A stretch of DNA of 64,000 nt, from positions 25,577-89,576 of the forward strand of contig CAMNRM010000012.1 of NCBI GenBank assembly GCA_946553025.1, written 5' to 3'. Both the position numbers and the translations under genes were made by a program. The number at the start of each line of letters is the position of its first letter. Position 1 is the stretch's first letter. Origin of the DNA: an uncultured Clostridium sp. Its GTDB lineage: Bacteria; Bacillota; Clostridia; Lachnospirales; Lachnospiraceae. The notes beneath the pieces were generated by a model. It made no database searches. It saw only the letters and a program-made list of their open reading frames with translations, and was not told the origin of the DNA. Positions 32,828-40,869 of the stretch are shown in pieces.

Positions 32828-33563
32828 TTTTGCACAACCGCTGATTCAGGTGAAGGGCCTGTGCAAGCAGTTTGGGGACTTAAAGGTACTGGAAAATATC
32901 AATGTGGATATCCATAAAGGGGATGTTGTCTTTGTCGTGGGGCCTTCCGGTTCGGGAAAGAGCACATTTCTGCGCTGTTTAAATCGCCTGGAGGAATCGA
33001 CAGCAGGCCATATCTACGTTGAGGGGACGGATATTACCGATCCGAAGGTGGATATCGACCGTCACCGTCAGAAGATGGGTATGGTGTTCCAGCAGTTTAA
33101 TTTATTCCCGCACATGGACATTATGAAGAATATGACCCTTGCGCCGATAAAGCTTCAGAAGAAAAGCCAGCAGGAGGCGGAGAAGGAGGCTATGGTTTTA
33201 TTAGAGCGGGTTGGCCTGGCCGACCGTGCCCACGCTTATCCCAGTCAGCTTTCCGGCGGGCAGAAGCAGAGGATTGCCATTGTCCGGGCGCTGGCGATGA
33301 AGCCGGATGTTATGCTTTTTGACGAACCCACGTCGGCACTTGACCCGGAGATGGTGGGTGAGGTGTTAAGCGTTATGCGGGAACTGGCAAAAGAACATAT
33401 GACCATGGTTGTCGTCACCCATGAGATGGGCTTTGCCAAAGAGGTGGCAACCCGTATTATGTTTATGGACGGAGGAAATTTTGTGGAAGAGGCACCGCCG
33501 GCGGAATTCTTCGGCAGTCCCAAAAACGAGCGGCTGAAAGCATTTTTAAGCAAGGTACTCTGA
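32817..33563 (+). CDS. Polar amino-acid ABC transporter, ATPase (GlnQ-like)
   Basis: A 248-residue ATP-binding subunit. It shows Walker [11 protein letters not shown]-loop [12 protein letters not shown], signature LSGGQKQR, Walker [16 protein letters not shown] and the switch histidine in [10 protein letters not shown], in order. The start is a GTG at 32817, 10 bases after AAGGAGG and inside the end of the permease gene; a longer frame upstream is only permease sequence in another frame. An intrinsic terminator closes the operon 78 bases later. Confidence 0.95.
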   Translation: MSDNFAQPLIQVKGLCKQFGDLKVLENINVDIHKGDVVFVVGPSGSGKSTFLRCLNRLEESTAGHIYVEGTDITDPKVDIDRHRQKMGMVFQQFNLFPHMDIMKNMTLAPIKLQKKSQQEAEKEAMVLLERVGLADRAHAYPSQLSGGQKQRIAIVRALAMKPDVMLFDEPTSALDPEMVGEVLSVMRELAKEHMTMVVVTHEMGFAKEVATRIMFMDGGNFVEEAPPAEFFGSPKNERLKAFLSKVL

Positions 33564-33640
33564 TAGAAGATGGGAACGGTTTATGCGTGTTCACTGTAAT
33601 TAAAGATGTGAAAATAATAAGTTAAATGAAAGTTAAAGAA

Positions 33641-33670
33641 AACCAGGGTTTTCAAACTCCTGGTTTTTTT
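33641..33670 (+). terminator. Terminator of the amino-acid transporter operon
   Basis: AACCAGG (33641-33647) pairs with CCTGGTT (33659-33665), followed by seven T residues. Confidence 0.9.
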
Positions 33671-33671
33671 G

Positions 33672-33698
33672 TATAATCATAAGAGATTGGCAATCTCT
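33672..33698 (+). promoter_or_regulatory. -10-like box and palindrome before the siroheme-type gene
   Basis: TATAAT (33672-33677) lies just past the terminator; no good -35 is seen. A perfect inverted repeat AGAGATTG-G-CAATCTCT (33682-33698) sits at the likely start point and could be an operator or a 5' stabilising hairpin. Confidence 0.4.
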
Positions 33699-33737
33699 AT
33701 TGTAAAAAAAGGAAAAAAGAAAGCGTATAGGTGAACA

Positions 33738-34379
33738 ATGGCATATTTTCCGTTATTTGTAGACTTAAAGGGGAAACGCTGCCTGGTTGTGGGCGGAAAA
33801 AGGGTGGCACTGCGAAAAGCCAGGGCGCTGGCCGAATACGGCGGGGAGGTTTTTGCTGTGGCAGAGGTGTTTTGTGAGGGATGGGAAGGGTGGAAGGGAG
33901 TGAAGGAACCGGTGCTTATCCGGCGCAGGGCAGTGCTGACGGATGCAGACGGGATGGATTTGGTTATCTGTGCGGCAAGTGATGCTGTATTTCACCGGGA
34001 AATGAGCCGCTATTGCCGGGAAAGGGCAATTTTGGTGAATGTGGCGGACAGCAAAGAGGAGAGTTCTTTTTTATTTCCTGCCCTGGTTCGGCGAAAGGAC
34101 GTGGTTTTGGGCATCAGCACCGGAGGGAACAGTCCGGCAGCTTCCCGTTATCTGCGGGAGGAGATTGACCGGCGGCTTCCGGAAAACTTCGGCACGCTGG
34201 TTGAGAAGCTGGGAAGCTTTCGGGAACTGGTTAAGGAAGCATTGCCAAAGCAGAAAGAGCGGGAAAAAGTGTTTTCCCGGATCTTTTTTTCTGCACTGGA
34301 AGAGGGCGAGGTTAATGAGGAGATGGTCAGGGCGCTTATTCAGGATTATGCGAGGATGAATACCGGAGATAATGGATAA
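33738..34379 (+). CDS. Precorrin-2 dehydrogenase / siroheme synthase N-terminal type protein
   Basis: A 213-residue NAD-dependent dehydrogenase like Met8p and the N-domain of CysG, converting precorrin-2 to sirohydrochlorin and possibly inserting iron or cobalt. The N-terminus YFPLFVDLKGKRCLVVGGKRVALRKARAL has the GGxxVAxRKA dinucleotide signature; later FLFPALVRRKDVVLGISTGGNSPAASRYLREEI is the conserved second domain. The other cobalamin or siroheme genes are not adjacent. The 3' end overlaps a convergent small gene by 44 bases. Confidence 0.88.
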   Translation: MAYFPLFVDLKGKRCLVVGGKRVALRKARALAEYGGEVFAVAEVFCEGWEGWKGVKEPVLIRRRAVLTDADGMDLVICAASDAVFHREMSRYCRERAILVNVADSKEESSFLFPALVRRKDVVLGISTGGNSPAASRYLREEIDRRLPENFGTLVEKLGSFRELVKEALPKQKEREKVFSRIFFSALEEGEVNEEMVRALIQDYARMNTGDNG

Positions 34380-34611
34380 AAGAAACCGGAAATTGCTGCA
34401 AAAGGAGTTCTTTTATTTCATCACGGCGACGCATGAAAAGGGAGTAGAAAATGTCCTCCATCAAACAGTCGTCAATAGCAAAATCTATAGCCTCCGGAAG
34501 GGGACATGCTTTTTTCTCGTAGTAAGTAATCCTGGAGAGAAACCATAAGATTTTTCTTTTCTGAAGATGAAAACGATGGGCGCGGCGGGATAGTAACGGG
34601 CAGTATGTCAT
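34336..34611 (-). CDS. Small protein of unknown function, possibly a remnant of an Rpn-family gene
   Basis: A 91-residue basic protein. I do not recognise it firmly. Support for a real gene is a strong AAGGAGG six bases before the ATG at 34611 and a promoter upstream. The segment PEAIDFAIDDCLMEDIFYSLF followed by MRRRDEIKELLL resembles the helix near the C-terminus of Rpn/PDDEXK transposase-like proteins (AIDxAIDxCIxxxILxxFL), while its first 40 residues (RRAHRFHLQKRKILWFLSR) do not. It may be a truncated family member that kept or gained expression signals. Its 3' end runs 44 bases into the convergent siroheme-type gene. Confidence 0.5.
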   Translation of the reverse strand: MTYCPLLSRRAHRFHLQKRKILWFLSRITYYEKKACPLPEAIDFAIDDCLMEDIFYSLFMRRRDEIKELLLQQFPVSFIHYLRYSSSHNPE

Positions 34612-34664
34612 AAAAAACCTCCTTGGCTCTGATAATGCGCAGAAATATTTCTTTCGTTATATAG

Positions 34665-34693
34665 ACTATAGCAGGAATTAGGGAAAAAAGCAA
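34665..34693 (-). promoter_or_regulatory. Promoter of the small minus-strand gene
   Basis: On the minus strand TTGCTT (34693-34688) and TATAGT (34670-34665) are 17 bp apart. Confidence 0.55.
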
Positions 34694-34771
34694 CAAAGAG
34701 AGAAGGAAGAAAAGGCTGCAAAAATTGTCATAATTTGACAGGGCATACGAATAATAAATAGAACGTTAATT

Positions 34772-34797
34772 GTTGCTGTGAATGTGTGAACAGCAGC
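34772..34797. repeat. Copy C of the 26-bp dispersed palindromic repeat
   Basis: GTTGCTGTGAATG then TGTGAACAGCAGC; arms GTTGCTGT and ACAGCAGC. It lies in the gap upstream of the AraC-type regulator. Confidence 0.85.
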
Positions 34798-34852
34798 CGT
34801 TAATTGTCGAAATGGGATGAGCGGGTGTGTTACTTGGAAAGAGATAACGTTG

Positions 34853-34878
34853 ACCTGTTGCTGTAAAAACAGGTTTTT
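34853..34878 (+). terminator. Hairpin with T tract just before the AraC-type gene
   Basis: ACCTGTT (34853-34859) pairs with AACAGGT (34868-34874) around GCTGTAAA, followed by TTTT. It ends about 20 bases before the start codon, so it could attenuate the regulator gene. Confidence 0.5.
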
Positions 34879-34898
34879 CTTAGAAAATGGTAGGAATT

Positions 34899-35900
34899 AT
34901 GAATGAAGAGTTAATAAAGCGTTTAAGTGAATTTACCGAAGAGGAAAAGAAGATATTATCCGGAAGAGGGGGAAAGAGCAAGAATAAATACGCTGAAACT
35001 CCCTATCCGTCCGTGGACAGAAAAGAACTTCTGACCGCAGGAAAATTAATGCAGATGCACAGGCATACGCGCTTTGTCCATTATGCAAGCCAGAAGAGGA
35101 ACTATATTGAAGGGATATTTGTGTGCCAGGGTAAAATGACGCACTGGATTGGAGGACAGCAGATTGTGCTCCGACAGGGCGATTTGCTTTTGGTAAGCCC
35201 AGATGCAGAACAGGAGATTCTTCCGGCAGGTGAGGGGGATATCGCCATCCATTTTGTGCTGCTTCCGGAATTTTTTAACCGTATTTTTAAACAGTTGGGT
35301 GAGGGGGAGAACCTTCTGCGCACCTTTTTGATTCATTATCTCTGCGAAGAGGATGAGGGAAATCATTACCTTCACTTTCATCTGGAAGAGGCTGTTTTGG
35401 TGTTAAATTACCTGGAAAATATGCTTTGGATGTTTACGGAGAAAAACCTGGGCGGTTATACCGATATGCAGACAAACATGGGGCTGATATTTATGGCGCT
35501 TACCAGATACACCGATAAGCTTGAACTGGGCGAGGATGCTTTTGAATCCAACTTAATGGTCTGCGTCCTTCGCTATATTGAAGAGTATTACCAGGACGGA
35601 AGGCTTAACGATCTCTGTCATCTGCTGGGCTATAATATCTACTGGCTGTCCAGGGCGATAAAAAAGCTGACAGGGAAGACCTACAAGGAACTTTTGCAGA
35701 TAAAACGCCTGAACCAGGCAGCTTTTCTGCTGCTAAGTACCGGGACGGCTATTTCCGATATCAGCCTGGCGGTGGGTTATGATAATACCAGCTATTTTCA
35801 CCGTTTATTCCGCGAGTATTATGGTTTGTCGCCGAAGGAGTACCGGAGAGAGCATGGAAAGCCCAGCCATGGCAGGGCCTTGTCGGACAGGGAACCCTAA
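34899..35900 (+). CDS. AraC-family transcriptional regulator
   Basis: A 333-residue one-component regulator. The N-terminal half is a cupin-like sensor (HTRFVHYASQKRNYIEGIFV, GGQQIVLRQGDLLLVSPDA) and the C-terminal 100 residues are the double helix-turn-helix of AraC proteins: LNDLCHLLGYNIYWLSRAIK and ISDISLAVGYDNTSYFHRLF, ending YYGLSPKEYRR. The start at 34899 has TAGGA just before it; an ATG at 34887 is also in frame. It is followed by a terminator and then by an alpha-galactosidase gene, so it probably senses an alpha-galactoside and activates that gene. Confidence 0.9.
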   Translation: MNEELIKRLSEFTEEEKKILSGRGGKSKNKYAETPYPSVDRKELLTAGKLMQMHRHTRFVHYASQKRNYIEGIFVCQGKMTHWIGGQQIVLRQGDLLLVSPDAEQEILPAGEGDIAIHFVLLPEFFNRIFKQLGEGENLLRTFLIHYLCEEDEGNHYLHFHLEEAVLVLNYLENMLWMFTEKNLGGYTDMQTNMGLIFMALTRYTDKLELGEDAFESNLMVCVLRYIEEYYQDGRLNDLCHLLGYNIYWLSRAIKKLTGKTYKELLQIKRLNQAAFLLLSTGTAISDISLAVGYDNTSYFHRLFREYYGLSPKEYRREHGKPSHGRALSDREP

Positions 35901-35924
35901 AACCTATAAAAACGGCAAAATCAG

Positions 35925-35950
35925 GTTACTGTGAATGTGTGAACAGTAAT
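35925..35950. repeat. Copy D of the 26-bp dispersed palindromic repeat
   Basis: GTTACTGTGAATG then TGTGAACAGTAAT, between the AraC-type gene and its terminator. Confidence 0.85.
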
Positions 35951-35956
35951 AAAATC

Positions 35957-35994
35957 AGAAAGGGAAATGTTCTTGAACAGCCCTTTCTTTTTTT
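35957..35994 (+). terminator. Terminator after the AraC-type gene
   Basis: AGAAAGGG (35957-35964) pairs with CCCTTTCT (35981-35988), followed by seven T residues. Its loop holds the -35 box of the next promoter. Confidence 0.88.
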
Positions 35995-36001
35995 GTATAA
36001 T
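35973..36001 (+). promoter_or_regulatory. Promoter of the alpha-galactosidase gene, embedded in the terminator
   Basis: TTGAAC (35973-35978) lies in the loop of the preceding terminator and TATAAT (35996-36001) just after its T tract; the spacer is 17 bp. Confidence 0.65.
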
Positions 36002-36042
36002 AGCTTTATACAATAATAAAACCAGGAGGGCGAAATACGGCG

Positions 36043-38238
36043 ATGAGTATAGTTATTCAAGAAAAATGCAAAACGATTACCCTGCACACCAAAAACACGA
36101 GCTATCAGATGAAGATAGGAAACCTTGATTACCTTCTGCATCTGTATTATGGCCCGCGGATTCCGGATAAGGATGTTTCTTATCAGATTCAGCAGTATGA
36201 TCGGGGATTTTCCGGGAATCCCTATGAATCAAGAAACGAGAGAACCTTTTCCTTAGACGCGCAGCCGCAGGAATTTTCCACGCAGCAGCAGGGTGATTTC
36301 CGCACGCCGAGTATCGAAGTGGTCAACAGCGACGGAAGCTATTCTTTTCACGGAAAAGCGGCAGGCTATCAGGTTTTCGATGGAAAGTACCAGTTAGAAA
36401 CACTTCCCTGTGTGTTTGCCAATAAGGAAGATCATGTACAGAGTCTTGTGATTACCTTAGTGGATGAGGTGAGCAAAGTTGAACTCAGCCTTCTCTACAG
36501 TGTGTTTGAAGAAGCGGATATCATTACCCGTGCCGTCAAGGTTAAAAATGCCGGTACAGCGCCTATGCACCTGAAAAAGATGATGTCGCTGTGTATGGAC
36601 TTTTTGAATGGTGCAGGGTTTGATCTGATCAGTCTGCCGGGACGTTACGGTCAGGAGCGCCAGGTGGAACGCCAGCCGATGACGCACCATATTCACAGCA
36701 TCGGAAGTATCCGGGGCTCTTCCAGCCATCAGCAGAATCCCTTTGTGGTTCTCTGCGACCGTGAAGCGACGGAAGATTTTGGAAAATGCTATGGATTTTC
36801 CCTGATGTACAGCGGGAACTTCCTTGCCGAGGCAGAACTGGATCAGTACGATCAGCTTCGCCTGGTTATGGGAATCAACCCGAAACAGTTTTTCTATGAG
36901 TTAAAGCCCGGAGAGGTTTTTGAGTGCCCTGAGGTGGTTATGGCCTTTTCTAAGCACGGGCTTACCGGACTTTCTCATCTCTATCACGATTTTTACCGGA
37001 CAAACCTCTGCCGCAGCAAGTATGTAAAGGACATCCAGCGCCCGGTACTGATTAACAGCTGGGAAGCGGCATTCATGGATTTTGACGATGTTAAGCTGGT
37101 GGAAATCGCCAAAGCGGCAAAAAAGATGGGCGTAGATCTTCTCGTTATGGATGACGGATGGTTTGGCAAAAGAGATGACGATAACAGCGGACTGGGTGAC
37201 TGGTATGTCAATGAAAAGAAAATTAAATGCGGCCTGCACAAGCTGGTGGAGCAGATTAATGCACTGGGGATGAAGTTCGGCATATGGTTTGAGCCGGAGA
37301 TGGTATCCGAGGACAGCGATCTCTACCGCGCACACCCGGACTGGGCGATGCAGATTCCCGGCCGCCATGCCGTGCGCAGCCGCAACCAGATGGCTCTGGA
37401 TATGAGCCGGAAGGAGGTTCAGGACTACCTGATTAAGCGCATTAATGCCATCCTCGACGATGCCAATATCTACTATGTGAAGTGGGATATTAACCGCTCC
37501 CTTGCCGATATCTGGTCGAATGCCCTTCCGGCCGAGAAACAGGGCGAGGTTTACCACCGCTACGTCCTGGGACTTTATCATGTGATGGATGAAATTATTC
37601 TGACCCATCCGGACATCCTCTTTGAGGGCTGCAGCGGCGGAGGCGGTCGCTATGACGCTGCCATGCTGCACTACTATCCGCAGTACTGGGTGAGCGATAA
37701 TAACCATCCGATTGACCGCTTAAAGCTTCACTACGGGACTTCCTTTGTCTACCCGACCTGCACCATGGGCGCACATATCTCCGACAGCGGAAAACTGGTT
37801 CCCTTAAAGACGAAGGCCGTGGTCGCCATGTGCGGAACCTTTGGCTATGAACTGGATGCTACCCATTTAAGCGAAGAAGAACAGGCCCTCTGTAAAGAAC
37901 AAAGCGACCTGTTCAGAAAATATTATCCGATTACGTTTTTCGGCGATTTTTACCGTCTGACCAACCCCTTTGCTCCCGGCAATATGACGGCCTGGCAGCA
38001 TGTAACCAAGGATAAGTCAAAGTCCCTGCTCAGTGTAGTGGTGACCAACCTAACCTGCAACGGGCCGCAGGAATATATCCGTGCCAAAGGGCTTGAGGAA
38101 GATGCTTTTTACCGGATGAACGGGGGAGAAGAGCTTTACTCAGGTGCGGTTTTGATGAATGCAGGCATCCCCATTCCCCGGGAGGTTCCCGAATATACAG
38201 CCTTCCAGTATTATCTGGAAAAAGCTAAAGAGGTTTAG
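36043..38238 (+). CDS. GH36 alpha-galactosidase
   Basis: A 731-residue cytoplasmic enzyme (no signal peptide) that removes alpha-1,6-galactose from raffinose-family sugars, melibiose or galactomannan fragments. The GH36 barrel shows LLVMDDGWFGKRDDDNSGLG, the nucleophile D482 in YVKWDINRS and the acid/base D552 in WVSDNNHP, with EGCSGGGGRYD between them. The N-terminal beta-sandwich and the length fit the bacterial AgaR/RafA type. AGGAGGG precedes the ATG. It sits directly downstream of an AraC-family gene and could act on galactose-substituted oligosaccharides released by the GH26 mannanase at 18.9-26.4 kb. No sugar transporter is adjacent. Confidence 0.95.
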   Translation: MSIVIQEKCKTITLHTKNTSYQMKIGNLDYLLHLYYGPRIPDKDVSYQIQQYDRGFSGNPYESRNERTFSLDAQPQEFSTQQQGDFRTPSIEVVNSDGSYSFHGKAAGYQVFDGKYQLETLPCVFANKEDHVQSLVITLVDEVSKVELSLLYSVFEEADIITRAVKVKNAGTAPMHLKKMMSLCMDFLNGAGFDLISLPGRYGQERQVERQPMTHHIHSIGSIRGSSSHQQNPFVVLCDREATEDFGKCYGFSLMYSGNFLAEAELDQYDQLRLVMGINPKQFFYELKPGEVFECPEVVMAFSKHGLTGLSHLYHDFYRTNLCRSKYVKDIQRPVLINSWEAAFMDFDDVKLVEIAKAAKKMGVDLLVMDDGWFGKRDDDNSGLGDWYVNEKKIKCGLHKLVEQINALGMKFGIWFEPEMVSEDSDLYRAHPDWAMQIPGRHAVRSRNQMALDMSRKEVQDYLIKRINAILDDANIYYVKWDINRSLADIWSNALPAEKQGEVYHRYVLGLYHVMDEIILTHPDILFEGCSGGGGRYDAAMLHYYPQYWVSDNNHPIDRLKLHYGTSFVYPTCTMGAHISDSGKLVPLKTKAVVAMCGTFGYELDATHLSEEEQALCKEQSDLFRKYYPITFFGDFYRLTNPFAPGNMTAWQHVTKDKSKSLLSVVVTNLTCNGPQEYIRAKGLEEDAFYRMNGGEELYSGAVLMNAGIPIPREVPEYTAFQYYLEKAKEV

Positions 38239-38273
38239 CCGCAGTTATGAAAGCGCAGGCATCCTTAACAAGG

Positions 38274-39689
38274 TTAAAAACGGAAGTAAATAAACGGGTT
38301 AAAGTCTGCGCCTACCATATAGCATACGGCGTAGGCGAACAGCCCTAAAAGGCCCATTTCGGCAAAACATGCAGCGGCTGGATTCTTTCCGGCCGCTTGC
38401 TTTAATTTGGGGATAATCGGGAGCGAGCCGATAAGGGAAAGGAAAAACAGGGTCCAAAACTGCGGGTTAAGACATTCCGTCACCGTAAGGCGCTGCATCC
38501 CCGAAAAATCAAAGGCAAACATGGCGCGAATATAGTTTACTGCTTCGCCAAAGCTGTCACAGCGGAAGAACACCCAGCCAATCAGGACGACGACAAGGGT
38601 GTAGCACCGTTTTGCGATTTGCGGAAGCTTATTTAACAGGCTGCCGAACTTCCCCCTTTCCAGGATCAGAAAACATCCGTGAAAAAGTCCCCAGAAGATA
38701 AAGGTCCAGTTTGCCCCGTGCCAGAATCCGGTAAGGATGAAGACAATCATGAGATTGCGGTAGGTGGCAGTCTTTCCGTGACGGTTACCCCCCAGAGGGA
38801 TGTAGACATAATCTCTGAACCAGCTTGACAGGGAGATGTGCCATCTTCTCCAGAACTCTTTAATACTTGTGGAAATATAGGGATAGTCAAAGTTTTCCAG
38901 AAAATGAAAACCAAACAGCTTCCCAAGGCCGATAGCCATATCGGAGTAGGAGGAAAAATCCATATAAATTTGAAGCGCATAGCAGACTGCGCCCAGCCAG
39001 GCATGGGGGGTGTTGACCAGATGAATTTCAGAGAAAATAGTATCGGCAACATAGCCCATGCCGTTGGCTAAGAAAATCTTTTTATTAAAGCCAATCATAA
39101 ACCGTATCAGCCCGTCATGCACCATGTTAAGGCTGGTACGGCGCTGTTTAATTTCCCGGTTGACATCAATGTAGCGCACGATTGGACCGGCGATTAACTG
39201 AGGAAAGAGCATAATGTACAGCGCAAGATCCAGAATATTTTTCTGTACCTTTACCTTGTTTTGGTATACATCAAAGATGTAGGACATAATCTGAAACGTA
39301 AAAAACGAAATCCCTATCGGCAGGGTAATGGCAGGGACAGCCAGCGCCAGATCCATGTGCGCAAGTTCGGCAAAATCCTCTATCATATCGATAAAAAAGT
39401 TAAAGTATTTAAAAATAAACAAGATTCCTATATTGTAAATCACGGACAGGATAAGGATTTTTTTTCGGTGCGTGTTATTTTCCAGGAGCCGTCCAAAACC
39501 GTAATTGACCACAATAGAGAACATCAGCAGAAGAAGGTAGCTTAAGCCCCCCCAGGAATAAAAGACCAGGGAAAAAAACAGCAAAACAGTGTTTTTTATC
39601 CACTTTCTCCGGCTGAACTCCGCCAGCGCATAGCACGCCAGCGTCAGGGGAAGGAAGATAAAGATAAAAATCGGAGATACAAAAACCAT
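38274..39689 (-). CDS. MBOAT-family O-acyltransferase (DltB/AlgI-like)
   Basis: A 471-residue polytopic membrane protein that transfers acyl, usually acetyl, groups across the membrane to an extracellular polymer. The family motifs are complete: YPYISTSIKEFWRRWHISLSSW, the DYVYIPLGGNRHG loop and the catalytic histidine in LTGFWHGANWTF. GGAGGAA precedes the start. It is the last gene of a four-gene minus-strand run, 13 bases after an AlgJ/DHHW-like gene, the usual partner in alginate, cellulose or exopolysaccharide O-acetylation systems. Confidence 0.92.
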   Translation of the reverse strand: MVFVSPIFIFIFLPLTLACYALAEFSRRKWIKNTVLLFFSLVFYSWGGLSYLLLLMFSIVVNYGFGRLLENNTHRKKILILSVIYNIGILFIFKYFNFFIDMIEDFAELAHMDLALAVPAITLPIGISFFTFQIMSYIFDVYQNKVKVQKNILDLALYIMLFPQLIAGPIVRYIDVNREIKQRRTSLNMVHDGLIRFMIGFNKKIFLANGMGYVADTIFSEIHLVNTPHAWLGAVCYALQIYMDFSSYSDMAIGLGKLFGFHFLENFDYPYISTSIKEFWRRWHISLSSWFRDYVYIPLGGNRHGKTATYRNLMIVFILTGFWHGANWTFIFWGLFHGCFLILERGKFGSLLNKLPQIAKRCYTLVVVLIGWVFFRCDSFGEAVNYIRAMFAFDFSGMQRLTVTECLNPQFWTLFFLSLIGSLPIIPKLKQAAGKNPAAACFAEMGLLGLFAYAVCYMVGADFNPFIYFRF

Positions 39690-39702
39690 GGTGTTTCCTC
39701 CA

Positions 39703-40848
39703 TTATTCGCTTAAGATTTCAGGATGTTCGAGCAGATAATCAATAAGGGAAAAACTCATGACAGGAATGTGTGCCTCATTTACCTCCAGAAGGATAATAT
39801 CTGCCTGGTCAATTTCCTGCTTTAAATCCATTTCCGCATACTCGGAAAATTCCGTCAGTTCGCTGAAGCAGTTGCGGTAGATCATCGTATTCTGCACATA
39901 GGTATCCTGTTTGAAATATCCGTTTCGGATAAGCGGGGAAATGGTCTGCTCCATAAAGCTTCCGCCGCGGCAGAAGAGGTTTGGCCCCTCATCCGTCCTT
40001 GGTTCGGATAAAAAGTCTGCCTGAAAATAAACCTCGTCATAGGGCTTAGAAAATAAATTCAGCAGCTTAAAGATATCGGCGTCCGGGTGGACGGGTTCTT
40101 CGGTCGGCTGATAGGCCACGCTTGCCTGCGGGAAGGTAAACCGGCTTTCCTCATTCAGATAGCGGGCAAAGTCTGCGGCGACTTCCATGCCAAGAACCCA
40201 GGACCAGTGCGTTCCTGTCCGGTAAAACAGCGGAAAGTCGGCGGTTTCTGCACGTTCATTAATCCAGGGAATGGAATCATAGACGTGCAGGGGATAGTTC
40301 TTCAGCGTATCCGTAAACTGTTCGTAATTGCCGGGTTCATCCGGAAAACGGTTGTTCTGCCGATAGATATCCGGGACAAATTCCTCGTAGTAGCGCACCT
40401 TTGTGGGGGTGATAAAAATATACATTTCCTTGCCGCGTGCGGAAAGCAGATCCTGAAGCTGCACCAGCTTTTCACAGAGATCTTCGGTATATTCCCGTGT
40501 CGCGGGGGGATAGTATTTTTCATATTTTAAGACATATTCTTCTTCAAACAGAACCTTATCTTTTCCAAGAATAATCAGTTCATTGGGCGACTGGTGAAAC
40601 AGGGAAAAGATAACCTGGTTGCGGATATTTATCATGAAATCCCGCCCGGGAAGGTGTTCTGCATAATAGGTGTTCAGGCTTTCCTGAAGCTGGCCGTTAA
40701 GCAGTTCTTTTTTGCTCATGCCCGGTAATGCGGAGGACAGGGTAACACCGCTTAATGCAGAGTCCAGCGCAAGATTTTTCAGCAGGGCCGGCATAAGCAT
40801 AATGGCAGTAAAACCGAAAACCAGGCAGTAAGTCCGGATGTTTTTCAT
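39703..40848 (-). CDS. AlgJ/AlgX-like SGNH (DHHW) protein, partner of the MBOAT acyltransferase
   Basis: A 381-residue protein with one N-terminal membrane anchor (TYCLVFGFTAIMLMPALL) and an extracytoplasmic SGNH-like domain. Landmarks are FITPTKVRYYEEFVPD and FYRTGTHWSWVLGMEVAADF, which matches the catalytic DxxH-type histidine region of AlgJ/AlgX/DHHW proteins. These pass the acyl group received from MBOAT to the polysaccharide. GGAGCA precedes the start. It lies between an acyltransferase-3 gene and the MBOAT gene with gaps of only 21 and 13 bases. Confidence 0.8.
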   Translation of the reverse strand: MKNIRTYCLVFGFTAIMLMPALLKNLALDSALSGVTLSSALPGMSKKELLNGQLQESLNTYYAEHLPGRDFMINIRNQVIFSLFHQSPNELIILGKDKVLFEEEYVLKYEKYYPPATREYTEDLCEKLVQLQDLLSARGKEMYIFITPTKVRYYEEFVPDIYRQNNRFPDEPGNYEQFTDTLKNYPLHVYDSIPWINERAETADFPLFYRTGTHWSWVLGMEVAADFARYLNEESRFTFPQASVAYQPTEEPVHPDADIFKLLNLFSKPYDEVYFQADFLSEPRTDEGPNLFCRGGSFMEQTISPLIRNGYFKQDTYVQNTMIYRNCFSELTEFSEYAEMDLKQEIDQADIILLEVNEAHIPVMSFSLIDYLLEHPEILSE

Positions 40849-40869
40849 AGAGATTGCTCCTTTGCTTTA

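Noticed and set aside
33576..33602. AACGGTTTATGCGTGTTCACTGTAAT downstream of the amino-acid ATPase (described here only in part: GCGTGTTCACTGTAAT)
   Set aside because: It resembles the repeat core but the arms do not pair well; too diverged to list as a member.
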